64,000 bases of DNA from Desmodus rotundus. Its lineage: Eukaryota > Chordata > Mammalia > Chiroptera > Phyllostomidae. The translations under genes were made by a program, and so were the position numbers. Under the pieces are notes generated by a model, which was not told where the DNA came from, made no database searches, and saw only the letters and a list, made by a program, of their open reading frames with translations. The DNA lies in contig NC_071388.1 of assembly GCF_022682495.2 (NCBI RefSeq), forward strand, positions 14,495,171 through 14,559,170. Reading direction: 5' to 3'. This document shows positions 12,155 to 23,639 of this stretch, in pieces (the first letter of the stretch is position 1; each line of letters begins with the position of its first letter).

Positions 12155-12812
12155 TGTATTATTTCCTAGAACTGCTCTAACAAAGTACTGCATGATGGGT
12201 TGCTTAAAACAAAAGAAGTGCGTTCTCTCCCAGTTCTGAAAGCTAGAAGTCTGCACTCAAGGTGTCAGCAGGACTGATTTGTTGTGAGAGCTTTGAGGAA
12301 GGATCTTCTCCAGGACTTTCTCCTAGCTTCTGGTGGTGGCCAGCATTCTCTGGCATTGCTTGACTTTTAGATGCATCACTCTAACTGGTGTCTCCATCTT
12401 CATGTTGCAATCTCCCTGTGTCTCTACATGGTCATATGACCATTTTATAAGGACATCGTTCATATTGGAGCAGGGGTATCAAACTCATTTTCACCAGGGG
12501 CCACATCAGCCTCACAGTTGTCTTCAAAGGGCCAAGTGTAATTTTAGGACTGTATAAATGTAATTACTCCTTAACTAGGGGCAAGGAGCTTGGTGCTGCC
12601 GCCAGGTAGAAACAAGGTGCCCGGCCAGATACGACAAGGTGGAGGGCCTTGTTTGACACCTTGTGTTCTCAGTCTACTGCAGTAGGGTCTCGTAGTAAAT
12701 AATTACCTCGGCAGTGACTCTACTTCCAAATAAGGTTACATGCTGAGCACTGAACGGTTAGGACTTCAACATATCTTTTTGGAGGAGGATATAATTCAAC
12801 TCATAATAGTCA
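12155..12812 (-). mobile_element. MLT1 (MaLR) LTR, antisense, interrupted by a hAT element
   Basis: The left part reads 'cctagaactgctctaacaaa', 'cccagttctgaaagctagaa', 'cattttataaggacatcgtt'. The right part resumes with 'ctacttccaaataaggttac', 'ggttaggacttcaacatatc' and 'ataattcaactcataatagt'. Together they give the reverse complement of an MLT1 LTR. The break at 12471-12663 is filled by a younger hAT element. The 74-codon frame at 12333-12557 crosses the junction and is not a gene. Confidence 0.8.
12471..12663 (+). mobile_element. non-autonomous hAT transposon inserted in the MLT1 LTR
   Basis: A 193-bp element begins 'caggggtatcaaac' and ends 'gtttgacaccttg', imperfect terminal inverted repeats of the hAT type (CAGGGGT...). 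The internal run 'tttcaccaggggccacatca' is typical of the nhAT families that I know from bats. It carries no transposase and would have been mobilised in trans. The expected 8-bp target duplication is not intact (the left flank reads 'tattggag', the right 'tgttctca'), so the ends or flanks have changed since insertion. Confidence 0.75.
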
Positions 12813-14066
12813 TATGGTATTGTTAAAAATAAGTTGTTTTAAAATTTTAAGAAGATTAGACATATTGGCTGTGTGTTCCTTTATGCTCCTCAATATCTCA
12901 GTAACTTTGGCTACTATCTATCTCTCAGATTAAATTAGTACCATCTAACAAATTTAATTTCTGGAATTAGAGTAGTAGCCATAGAATAACATACTAAATG
13001 TTATATTAAATGACAGGACTTAAAAATATGCTAAATTTTAAATCAAAATGTGATTAAATGGCTTGGTTATGTGAGTTCTCAACAATGTAAGACATATGAA
13101 ATTCTCAGTTCTGAGCTCGATTTAAAGCAGCCACATATTTTCTAAAAAACTATATTTTATTTTATTCTGTAAAACATAATATCTTGATTCATACTACCAA
13201 TTTTAATAATGATATTTTCAAATGAATTGAATAATTTTTTTACTGAATAAATGCAAAACATTCCTTTGTTATCAATCAATCTCATGCTGTCGTATGTTAT
13301 GATTATGACATTACATGACAAATAAAAACACATTTAACACAGTAAAATTTTAGGGTAAAAGAACAGGAAAGACATTTTTGCCTTTGCTCTGAAATAAATA
13401 AATGCTCTGAAAACATACCTCTTTCAGCTTCAAATAGAAATGAATTTACTTTTGCATAAAAGATACACATTTATGGTGTTTATGTGATATTTTATTCATT
13501 AAAATCTCCAGTGGCTAAATAATTTAACAGATGGAAGTTGCTTTAAAGTGAAAATATTATATGATATTCTTTCATAAGCAAGTTCAGGGCCATATTCTTA
13601 CATGGAATTTGAATATAAGGATAGGATCACGAAATTAAGCAAAAGGCTTAATATGCCAATTAAATTTGTGTAGCGTTTATATTAACATTATTCTTTCTTT
13701 CAGTTATGGAGAATAAAACTCACTGAGTCTAATATTCAAATAAGCCTCAAAAATTGCAATCAATGTCTCTCTCTCTGAAGAGAAAGACAAAAGTGTCTGT
13801 TTTTTGTTTGTGTTTTTGTTTGCCTATGATGATATACAATTGAAATAGATCATATTTATTGAGAAAACCATAAAGTGGTATTAGAAGTAGTTTATTTCTT
13901 TATTTCTCAAGATCAGAAAAAACAAATTGTTCTACTGTGACCATTCTCACTGGTCCTTATAACTAACAGAAACAGAACAATTATAGGAAAGCCTGATTTA
14001 TACACAGGCAATAATTTATCATCAAGTCAAAACTGATATGTCATTAAAATAAAATATGACATTTGT
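12813..14066. other. no gene; AT-rich sequence
   Basis: Nothing recognisable; very AT-rich with many short A and T runs. Confidence 0.5.
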
Positions 14067-14425
14067 GATGGTTAATTTTACATGTCAACTTGACCTACCA
14101 TGAGGTGCCCAGATTGAACGTTATTTCTAGATGTGTCATGAGGGTATTTTTAGACCAGATTAGCATTTGAATCAGTGGACTAAGCAAATAAATTGCTCTT
14201 GCCATTGTGAGTGGGTATCACCCAATTCATTGAGGCCTGAGTACATCGAACAAAATGCTAATTGAGTTGGTGGGGGATCACATCTCATCTCCCCCCTCCA
14301 CCCCAACACATACACACTGTCTGGAATTAATACCATTGGAGCTCTTTCTTTTTAGGCCTTCAGACTTGAAGTGAATGAATTACACCACCAGCTTTTCTGG
14401 GTTTTCAGTTTGCTTTGAAAACAAG

Positions 14426-14473
<48 letters not shown>

Positions 14474-14500
14474 ACTCCCTCTAGCAAATAATAGTTGAGT
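14067..14500 (+). mobile_element. MLT2 (ERVL) LTR
   Basis: It starts 'tgtgatggttaattttacat' and continues 'gtcaacttgacctaccatga', 'agcatttgaatcagtggact' and 'aggccttcagacttgaagtg', as in MLT2 LTRs of the ERVL group. The middle-to-end part is shortened relative to the consensus that I remember. The simple-repeat zone normally found near the 3' end has become a pure CT tract here. No paired LTR or internal ERVL sequence is adjacent. Confidence 0.8.
14431..14468. repeat. (CT)19 microsatellite
   Basis: Nineteen uninterrupted CT units inside the 3' part of the MLT2 LTR. This length is likely to be polymorphic. Confidence 0.95.
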
Positions 14501-15464
14501 AATTTTCTTGGAATGTGGCAAACAAAAGTCAGAATTTGTCGTGAAACAAGTAGACAGATGAAAATAGAAGAAAAGCAGATGGCTTTAAATGATATTTAGA
14601 AGGTAAAAATTACAAGATCTAAAGTTCATATTCTTACAGGGGTGAGGACAAGAATATGCTCACAGGTGACTTTTAAGTTTCTGCTTTGCAGTAATAACAT
14701 TTTCTGAGAGACAACAAGGTTTGGCAGGCATTATGAATCTGGTTTTACACATGTTTAAACCATCCAAGTAGTGATTACATTCATAAACCATTGGATATGC
14801 TGGCTGATGTTCATAAAATAAGCCTGGCTGGGAATAGTTTCAGAAATACTTAGTAGACAGACGATGAAACCAAAGTATCGAGAAGAGAGAGGACTGCGCG
14901 GAAGCAGATATCCTACTTTAAGCTGATGAGAGGTAATCAGTTGTGGAAAATATAAATATCAAAGGAGAAATGTGATAATTCATAGCTGTGAAGATGAATG
15001 GATGAGAACCATAACATAAGTTGGGGTACTGTTCTTAAGATAAGGACTACAGCTTTTTTAAAAAAAAATAGATTTGCATGTTTTGGAGCAAGCAGATAAC
15101 TGAAGTGCCTTCTGGTAGCTTCCATTTTCCTGATTTAAGATGTAAATTTATCTGCTGAGAATGAGTAACGCATGGGAGAATAGGAAATTAGGGGAGGTAG
15201 GTTATGTTCTATAAGCTAAGGACTGCACTAGACACTATGGAGAATTATAAATAATTAAAACATATCGCTTCTCATCCCTAAGGAACTTAAGACATTTAAA
15301 CATTTGTTAAACTTCTAAAAATAAATATATACTGATTAAGCAAAGTAGTGAGCCAATTTGATTTGGGTGAATAGAACACTGCAGAATAAGAATAAGGGTA
15401 TTCTTTGCTCCGAAAACTTATAAGCAAATGGGTGTGATAGATAAATATATGGCATTCTTTATAG
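14501..15464. other. no gene; possible old SINE core near 15.2 kb
   Basis: Mostly unassigned. At 15205-15290 'ctaaggactgcactagacac ... aaggaacttaagac' has the feel of a MIR3-like core, but the match is too weak to call. Confidence 0.35.
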
Positions 15465-15825
15465 TTCAGGCTGTTAGAGCAAATTACCATATACTGGATA
15501 GCTTAAGAAATTTAAAAAAAATTTTGCTACAGTTCTGGAGACTGGGAAGTCCAAATCTTGGACTGGAGACAGCCAGTCCCAGGCACTGGCTGACCTCGTG
15601 TTAGGTGAGAGGCCTTTCTGGTTTGCAGATAGCAGTGTTCTCCTTCTGTCCTCACATGGCTGAGGTCAGAAAGTCAGTTAACAATAAGTCTCCTGCATCA
15701 GTTCATAAGGACACTAATCCTATTTAGGGCTGCTTCACCTTCATAACTTAATTACTTCCAAAGGCCCCACGTCCTTACACTATCACATTGGAAGTTAGCA
15801 TTACAACATACGAATTTGGCAGGGA
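15465..15825 (-). mobile_element. MaLR LTR, antisense
   Basis: It follows the reverse complement of an MLT1/MST LTR: 'gctgttagagcaaattacca', 'ctacagttctggagactggg', 'tcctcacatggctgaggtca', 'ttcataaggacactaatcct', 'acttccaaaggccccacgtc', 'attacaacatacgaatttgg'. Nearly complete and diverged. Confidence 0.8.
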
Positions 15826-17398
15826 GTGGGGCAGGCAGAAACCTTTTTACCTGTAGCATAATAATAGTGAACACTAACTGTGAGCTGAATGAAACAATGA
15901 CTTATTTGGGAGAATAAAAAAAGAACTTGGATGAGATCTGCGTATAAAAGGCCTTAAAACTTGGCACTGCATCTTACTTGAAATAAATAACCCATTTTTG
16001 ATTCCTAAATATAAGAAAATATTGTTTTCAGTATGATGTTAAATGAGTATTGGTCTAGAAGCCATTTGAAATATATTTTGGCGTGTGGATCACCAGATAT
16101 TAAAGCAAAACTTGGAAGACTATTCCAACAATCAGCAGGTGAAGTAGTGGATACACATTTTAGAGCAGTAGTAGGGAGGAAAACAGTCTGGGCCTAAACT
16201 TGAAATATGTTATGAAGCAGGTACCAACTTTTGAAATTCATTATGGGAAATTTTAGTGTTGGGGTAAATCATTTTGTTTTCTTCTGACGTCAGTCCAGAA
16301 ACGATCTAGAATGGGAAGCTGAACTTCATTAGGAAGGTTATTCGACCACCTGTCTGAGTTGCTATTTCTAATTGCTCTAACTCATGGCGATGAACTTTGT
16401 TTTATTTACTGAAAAATTGATGACAGAAAACATTAGATTCTGCTCTGTAGAAAAGAATATTCAAGATAATTTAGTGATTGTTTCTTTCAGCACATCCTTC
16501 ACTAACTACGCAACAGTAAAATATTTTTAAAGAGATGTTAGGCTGATTTGCTGAGAAACATCTAAATAATGATTTTCTTCATCAAAATTCACTCCTCTTA
16601 GTTTAGGCTTCTAATTTGTTTACACTGTATCCTGTTTAAGTCTCAGACCTTAAGGGTTATAATCAACTTGGCATAAAAAATATTCTAGAACATCTGTTTC
16701 GAGAAGTTAGGTTAAAAATCATTCCAATTTGTGCTAAATCGAGCTATATTCCTTCTCTGTCTATTTAATGGATTGTGTGTTCTTAGGTGAAGGGTTGAGT
16801 TATACTCAGCAGTGGAATATCTGAAGTTGCATAACATACTTTCTAGAATACACTTCCTAAATTATATTGAAAACTACACTGTTTATAATTATCAAAAGCA
16901 TTCTAAATATTTTGACATATTTGGAATACAAAGTGTTCCATATTATTCAAAGCGTTTGCCTTTCATTTTTGAAATACCATAAATGAAGCAAATGTTTTAA
17001 AAAATCTATTAGAACCTCAATGAATTTAGGAGAATTAATGAAAAATATCTTACTTTGGAAAAAGAGCATTTAGTATGTTAGTGGCAGAGAGATATTTTTT
17101 CTTTATTAAATGTATACATAACCACAACCAAAAACTGAAGCTATAACACTATGTTAAACTAAATGGACACCTAAATTGATATTGCAATTGAAATTAAATT
17201 GAAATTGAATATTGTAAATATTCACTGGCAATGTAAGCCAATAAATATTGTAAAAAACTGGAACCACATATGTCATTTTAGACTTTTAGATTTTGTTGAG
17301 AAATCTTTATTTATATTTTCTCTAGCTTTTCCTAGGAATCTAACATGTCTTTAAAGCTTTACATATGACCCAGAAAATATTAAGAAATTGTTTTTATA
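15826..17398. other. no gene; AT-rich sequence
   Basis: No gene or repeat recognised in this stretch. Confidence 0.5.
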
Positions 17399-17526
17399 CA
17401 GGGTGGAGAAAAATTAGGTTTTTTAGTTGTGCATACACAAAACAGAGTTCAATCTTGTATTTTATTTATTAATTCTTGCTTTATTTTCCATACAAATAAT
17501 TGTAAACTTTCTTTTGCCCCACCTTG
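17399..17526. mobile_element. mariner-type MITE with TA target duplication
   Basis: A 128-bp element lies between two TA dinucleotides (17397-17398 and 17527-17528). Its ends, 'cagggtggagaaaaattagg' and the reverse complement of 'ttcttttgccccaccttg', form imperfect terminal inverted repeats of the 'CAGGGTGGGGCAAAA' mariner kind. The interior is short, AT-rich and roughly palindromic, without coding capacity, so it depended on a mariner transposase supplied elsewhere. The 60-codon frame at 17427-17609 runs across it by chance. Confidence 0.75.
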
Positions 17527-17689
17527 TATATTATTATAGCACAACCAAAAATCTTAATGAATTTTTTTTTGCAAACATTTTTTTATCATTTTTGCTTGAA
17601 CCGATCTGAGACAAAACTTTCGTAAATGAATCGCAGTTTAATTAATTTAAAATTGAATTACAGAGAGAGCAGAGAGGGGAAGTAAACTG

Positions 17690-17850
17690 TCTCTTGACTC
17701 TTATAAGGACACTAAACTTATTCGTGAGGGCTTCGTCATTACCTTGTCTAATCTTAGTTAACTCCCAAAGCCCTCACCTCCTAATATCATCAAATTGGTG
17801 GGTATAGTTTCGACATAAGAATTTGGAGGACGCAAATATTACAGACACGA
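17690..17850 (-). mobile_element. MaLR LTR fragment, antisense
   Basis: Pieces of an antisense MaLR LTR are in order: 'cttataaggacactaaactt', 'ctcccaaagccctcacctcc', 'taatatcatcaaattggtgg', 'cgacataagaatttggagga'. Only about the first 160 bp of the LTR remain. Confidence 0.7.
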
Positions 17851-18878
17851 CAATTCCAGTGCAAAAAGGCTGCATGCACACCTGAGCTTGGTAAGATCAG
17901 CGGAGATCCTGCAGCTGCCGTGGACCTCCCAGCCCACCTCTTACTGCTCATTTCACGTCACTTCCTTTGCTACTGCCAGAAGACCACAGTGTGCCCCGGG
18001 ACCCATTTCCCACGAATTTTGCAGGCTATTTCCAGGAGCACAGTTTCTCGTTCTGTTGCCTGAATATATTCCTAATCATTCTTAACAATTCCAGATTGTA
18101 GGGCATATGTAGGTTTGAGGGTAAGAAATACGTGGTTAAGTTCCATTCTTCTCTCTCAATCATGTTGCGAACCTTAAAACTACGGTGAAAACTAAAATCT
18201 TAAATTAAAAAAATTCAGCTTAAATGTCATGATGCCCTCTCCTCAAATAAATTGTTAAGATTTTTTTGTGTGCTTACTGTACATTTATCAGTACGGCATG
18301 TATAATGTATGGCAATTATTTGTTTTCTTAAATGAAAGAGTCATTTACGGAATAATTTAGACTTTCTCAAAATATTTTTCTTTTTTTACCTCAAACTAAA
18401 TTGCATTGTCCAACATTATCTTTTTCTGATCCTTTGCTCAGGCATTTTGAAGCTTAAGCTAATTGCAGACATATCATTAAAGGAAACAAGAGGGAAGGAA
18501 AAGGGGTGACACAAAATTTCTCCCACTTTGCACAGGGGAGACAGCCTAGTGGGTCACATGAGAATAGGAATTGTGTAGCCTTCCAGGAAGTGGTGAGAAC
18601 CCAGGACGAGAACACAGTGCTATGCCTGAGTTTCTAACCTGCACTGGGCTCCCAGTTTAGGCTTAGCAAAAGCAGAAAGTTTGGGAATTTCTGAGGGCTT
18701 TATTAATGATAATATCAGAAATGGCCATGATGAAGTGAGGAGTAACAGTCTTCTCTTTTCCCAGCATCATATATACTACCTGACTTCTGACTTACGTTAC
18801 CTGACTACCTGACTTCTGACTCCACATCATTTATTACCTGAGAGTGTAGATAGGGCCGAGACTTTTGTGTTTTGCACA
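17851..18878. other. no gene; unassigned, with an interrupted 17-bp repeat
   Basis: The part 17880-18060 is locally GC-richer and has a 65-codon frame without a domain. The word 'ctacctgacttctgact' occurs at 18776-18792 and again at 18805-18821 (period 29). Confidence 0.5.
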
Positions 18879-18990
18879 GCTTGATTTGAATTTCAAGTCT
18901 GTTACTTATTTGCAGTGTGAAATTCGTCATGTTAACTCTCCGTGGCCCAGACTCTGCCTTAGAATTTCAGCAAGAAAATGTTAAACATAA
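18879..18990 (+). mobile_element. MIR SINE relic
   Basis: 'gatttgaatttcaagtctgttacttatttgcagtgtgaaa' in pieces matches the MIR order in which a 'caaatccc' word is followed by a 'cacttactagctgtgtgac' word, and 'gttaactctccgtggcccag' follows as expected. Diverged. Confidence 0.55.
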
Positions 18991-20589
18991 CCACTATTCT
19001 GCAACCTGAAATTAATATAAAATATTGGATGTCAACTGGATTTGAAAGATTAAAAAAATAAAGATAACTGTAATTCAAAAAAAAGAAAAAAGTTAAACCT
19101 AAAAGTCAGTTGAAATTCAGCATTTTTATAATTACTCTTCTAATTTTTTTCTCTAAATTACTATTTAGTATCCTTAAATTGGCTGATAAGGACCTCAAAA
19201 CAATCTTTAATTAGCAATTTTTTGATCCACAGGTTTCTGATTTAAATTTTTTCCTAAATGTATACAATACAATTTGAGTTACAACTTAAAATCCTGTTAA
19301 GTGTTATAGAACAAAAATAGAGGATTATATAACTTTTAAAATCAGCAAAATGTAACATATACTTAGGGATCTTTGAAACTATTTGACTTTTAAAAGAAAT
19401 TGAAAAATCAAGGTATAAGAAGAGTTTTAATGAAAGATGTTTGAATAGACTGCAAATATATTTCCTTAGTTTTGCTGTCTAGAAAATGGAACAATCAAAA
19501 TAAGTTCTCACTATATCAGAATTCAGAAGCTAAATGATTAATTTGGTGACATTTTTTCTCACATCATTTAGATAAAGAAGTCAATTAAGTGGAACATTAA
19601 AAGCTGATGAATCAAAGAGTGGCATAAAATAGCAATTAGAAAATAATCAGTTAATGAAGTAAAATGACAGTGCAGAAGTCCTCAAATGACAGTCACAGAA
19701 CCAGTATACTAATGAGAACTGACATTGAAGAATAGAAATGCCTAATACAACAGCTATGATGGCTGAAAATATATTAGGTAGATTCAAACAGATAATTGGG
19801 TTAAAGTGCCTCCAGGGCATAGGGTATTTTTCTAGTGTTGATTTGGTACTGTCACAAAAAAAAAAATCTTAAATTTATTCTGCTTTGGAGATGACCTCCA
19901 AGCAAATTCTCTCACATTTATACAGCTATCCTCTAAACATCCTGTCCAAATCACCTCTCTGTAGTTCACAAAATAGTAGCAGTTAGATTTTATGACTGTG
20001 AACACATAGGGTGCATACACATAAGGCATTAGGAAATTTCTCTTTTTCATTCTTACAGGGCCTATGTGAGTGGAAAACGTGCAGACTGCCATCAAATGGC
20101 TCAGAATGAGGGAGGGAACTAATTTATTGTCAGGATGAAACAAAGAATTTCAAGAGTGAATTGATTTAGTTTCTAATATTTCTCCCTTCCCACACACAGT
20201 TTCTCCCAGAACAAAACTCTAGATAAAACTTGACTTAGGCATCAGGAATTAGTCCCAAATCTAAGAAAATTCCTGTGAGAATGTAAACAGTGCAAAAACA
20301 TAAATAATGCACTTTTTTTTACTTTAAATTACTACCTGTATGATCTTCATTAAAAAGATTGTTTTCACAAATAGATTATTTTCAAGAGAATTTTTAGGTT
20401 CATAGAAAAATTCAACAGACATTACATTGGCTTCCCAGTAAAAGCCAATAGGTATTGGCTAGCCATTTAGAATGGGAATACAAAAAATGCTTCTAATAAA
20501 TAAATTACAGTGAAAAGTTTGCTTTAATGGGATTGAATGCCAGTAGTGGGTGGGGATTAGGAACAACAGGATGTTGAGGGATAACAATG
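18991..20589. other. no gene; AT-rich sequence
   Basis: Unassigned. The minus-strand frame at 19832-20143 (103 codons) has no recognisable domain. Bases 20385-20430 faintly resemble an antisense old L1 tail. Confidence 0.4.
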
Positions 20590-21013
20590 TTGTTTATTTC
20601 CATCCGTAAGCCCTGGACAAGCCTCCATCCCCAGCCTTTGGGTTTTCTTACAGGAAAATAGGGATATTACAGGCACTTTTCCAGGGGATAGTGAGGCCCT
20701 GAGCCTTGAGATCCTCTAATGGGGTTGATGCCTTGAAGAGCTTCTTTATTTCTAGGGCATTTGTTAATTCTTGGGAGAATTTGAGGGATCTTGATAAGAT
20801 GTGCCCTGTGGATAATGCCGATATGCACTGAAGATTTTGCCGGTACAGGGAATGGTAGCTGATCCAGTAGTGGCAAATAATCGGTGTCACCAGATTCGGC
20901 CCCTGTGTTGTCAACAGGGGAGCAAATAAAAGATGGTGAAATATAAAGGCAAATGTCTTAGCCTTTGCAAGAAGTAGATAATAAGGTAATACTTGTGTGT
21001 GTTGTTGTTTCAC
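20590..21013 (-). pseudogene. decayed ERV pol-like fragment, tentative
   Basis: Two overlapping minus-strand frames (121 codons ending at 20648 and 69 codons ending at 20667) cover this block. The end of the longer one has the spacing of Gly, Leu, Pro, Ser, Asn and Pro residues seen where retroviral reverse transcriptases begin. The shift between two frames fits a degraded pol copy. No catalytic motif is present and no LTR pair flanks it. It could equally be chance. Confidence 0.35.
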
Positions 21014-22592
21014 TTTTGATGTAATCCATGTCTACACCAACGCTTACTGGAAAAAATAGTTTTTTAAAGGAAAATATTACGCAGGTAACATTTGTTTCTC
21101 TATATCCCTGTGTATGTATCTCCAATTATTATTGAGTGAAAGCCATCATCCAGAAGAAAAATATGAATACATAGGGGGAAAATAAATCCTGCCACAACGG
21201 CAAAGATGTTAATTAAATAAGCACATTGCTCTCAGGTTCAACGCAAGCACGTGTCTGAAATGTAAGTGGAAGCATAAGGGCAATTGACCTGGATATCTGA
21301 CTCAAAGGCACCATGCTTTTCACAAGACACAGATGTAGCTTTCAGCTTCAATACATTGTGACTGTGCATTTTAGGGAAAGGCAATATGAGACCATTTTTC
21401 GTTTTTTCCTCAAGACCTAATGTACGCGTTAAAATTATTTTAAATTAGAGACAATGTAGTAGCCTACCAATTACATTGATTATACCATAAGCTAATGTTG
21501 AACACTATTAAAAAAGCACATATACAATGTCTTCATTCCAATGAGCTTTCTTTAGGTTCAGCAGTTTGCGCGGCAGCTATCGAGCTTCCGTGACAGTGAC
21601 CCCAGGAGGCTGGAAGATGCCATGCAGACGCGTAGAGAACTGGTGCCCACAGTGGACACTAACCAATATGGAAGAGAGATGCCGAGGTATTGCTCTTCCT
21701 ACTCCTCACCCACCTCTCACTTTTCTTGATACAGAGAGATCTGATCAGATCACCGGGAAGCGGTGAGGAGGGCCCTGTAGGAGGAGCTTGCCCCATGTAA
21801 CAGTAAACGAGCTAGCAGTGCCCTGGACATATGCCCCTATCCTTGGGAGGAGACACAGCAGAGGAGCTGCAGATCTGCCTGCCTAGGATCTGGTGCACAT
21901 AGGATTATGGGCTGGAAAATTTAAACAGAAGAAGGGCACAGATTTGCTCTCTTGCTCTTCTTCAGGGATGCCAGGATGATTGTGCTGCAGCCGCCAGATT
22001 TTCCCAAAGGGCGGTATTTTAACTGTGTGCCTAGTCACCCCATTGATCTGAGAAATACAAACAAGCCCTTTTCTTAAATATTGTTACATATATCGAGTGC
22101 ATAGGCTCAAGGTCATAATTAGCTGCGCCTTTGCATGTGACTACTGTTAAGCCATAATGTTTAAGCTCCCTGAACAAGCAAAGAAAGAAAAATATGTGTT
22201 ACGTGTTATGCATCCCAAGTGAGCCACTTATCAAAATATTTTTGCACGTATTGTGAAAGGTATTTATGCTAAGAGCATAAATGTGATGACTGATATAAAC
22301 ATTATGCAAAGCCAACTATTGAAGATTCTTATTAATGTTAAAGAGTTTTTTGGTTGTAGTTTTTAGCAATATCTATATTTCTGTTATTTGAAAATACAAT
22401 CTTTTATAATTTATATTTCTTTGTTTAATAGTTTCTAGATTATAACTGAAAATAAATAAAAATTATGTGTTTTATTATATAAATATAATAAATGCAAATT
22501 CTCACTGTTTTTAATTTTTTTCAAATTTCAGCACATACTACTAATGAATGTATCTCTCAGATACATGCTACCTATGCTGTAATTTTTTTGAC
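21014..22592. other. no gene; GC-richer block and candidate conserved element
   Basis: Bases 21545-22020 are clearly less AT-rich than their surroundings and include a 66-codon frame (21566-21766) without a domain. They could be old retroviral or processed-gene material, but I could not identify them. At 22085-22320 several transcription-factor-like words are crowded together (see the separate entry). Confidence 0.45.
22100..22140. promoter_or_regulatory. cluster of transcription-factor-like motifs
   Basis: Within 30 bp lie 'tcaaggtca' (22107-22115, an orphan nuclear receptor SF-1/ERR extended half-site), 'taattag' (22116-22122, homeodomain core) and 'tttgcat' (22130-22136, POU half octamer). 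The region is free of recognisable repeats. Such crowding is typical of developmental enhancers but can arise by chance in AT-rich DNA. Confidence 0.3.
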
Positions 22593-22924
22593 TGTGACCT
22601 CTACAGGGTTACATGGAAGGAGGAACTCTGGGCACAGCCTAGGATCAGGCTGGCCTGGTAGAGGGAGGCAGGGCTATTCTTCTTTGGGTGTTCTAAAGGG
22701 GGCAGGCTCTGAGGCAGAAGCCTGCCATTCTTCCAAAATTGTGTATCGCCTTAGTTTAGCCTTAGTTGTTAGGCTTAAGTGACCAATGCTTGTGGAAAGT
22801 TGTTATTCCAAAATTGCATAGGTTTTGAATAAAGACTCCTTTCCTTTTTCATCAAACCACTCTTTCTGGAATTCTGCCTAGAGGTGGTGGCAGGCAGCAG
22901 GACCCTACTTGTTGTTTGGCAACA
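22593..22924 (+). mobile_element. probable solo LTR
   Basis: A block of about 330 bp, GC-richer than its flanks, can be read from TGTGACC to TTTGGCAACA. It has a polyadenylation signal AATAAA at 22828-22833, about 95 bp before the end, as in an LTR R/U5. No TATA box, primer site or target duplication is clear. The frame at 22492-22782 overlaps it and is not a gene. Confidence 0.45.
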
Positions 22925-22973
22925 TTCTGGGAATCTATCTGAAAAATTTAAAAACACTTATTGTAAAGATATA

Positions 22974-23636
22974 TGAAGTCTGTCCAGAAGTTACCCAACC
23001 ATGAACTATGAAAAATGGAGACATTTATTGAAGAAGATACAAGATACAAGAAACTTTGTACATAGGACAATGGTGCCTCAGTCCTTTTCAAAGTAGGCAC
23101 CTTGAGAACTCACACAGTTCTCCCAATGTCTATCAGCTGCCCCATTGTATTTTCCTGAATCTCACTGATGATCTGAAATCTCTTCCCTTGCAAAGGTGAT
23201 TTTAGCTTTGGGAAAAGCCAGAAGTCACAGTGTGTCAAATCTGGGCTGTAGGGGGGCTGAATCACCAGGGTCACTTGATGTTTTACCAAAAAACTCGGCA
23301 TGAGTGGTCATGTCGTGATGAAGCTGCCAATCACCAGTTGCTGTGGCCTTCTGAATCATCCAAATAGTTTCCGTGGAGGAATGTTGAATGAAGCCTAACG
23401 CAAAATCTGATGCAGATTTGTTGCTCTACTCGTTTAGTCATTTTGAATGCGACAGCCACATAGTACACGGGCTCACTCAAGGGCATCTACTACCCCCACT
23501 GACTAGTGCCGTGAAGATCTCATAGTTCATGAATGTGCGTTCCAGTCCACTCTCTTTGGCTGTCAGGTTGCATCATTGTTGTGCAAACCATTCTTGTTAT
23601 ATTAACAATGTTTGGGCTTTTTCTGGACAGACCTCA
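22974..23636 (-). mobile_element. internally deleted mariner transposon
   Basis: A 663-bp element is bounded by TA target duplications (22972-22973 and 23637-23638). Its terminal inverted repeats read 'tgaagtctgtccagaa' and, inverted, 'tgaggtctgtccagaa'. Complete mariners are about 1.3 kb, so roughly half is missing. The minus strand encodes the start of a transposase (about 23530-23345), then jumps to the catalytic part with a GDWQLHHD-like motif near 23320 and YSPDLxxCDFWLFPKL at about 23245-23205. These carry the second and third aspartates of the DD34D triad. The first catalytic aspartate and surroundings are lost, so it is non-autonomous. Confidence 0.88.
23110..23301 (-). pseudogene. 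mariner transposase C-terminal fragment
   Basis: The 63-codon frame carries the best preserved part of the mariner transposase: VIQPPYSPDL at residues about 13-22 and CDFWLFPKLKSPLQGKRF at about 25-42, the segment with the last catalytic aspartate. The ATG is not the natural start; it is internal to the old gene. Upstream coding sequence is out of frame and interrupted. It would have cut and pasted the element at TA sites but cannot be active. Confidence 0.85.
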
Positions 23637-23639
23637 TAC

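Noticed and set aside
19832..20143. 103-codon minus-strand frame as a possible gene
   Set aside because: No recognisable domain, start context or splice signals, and surrounded by non-coding sequence.
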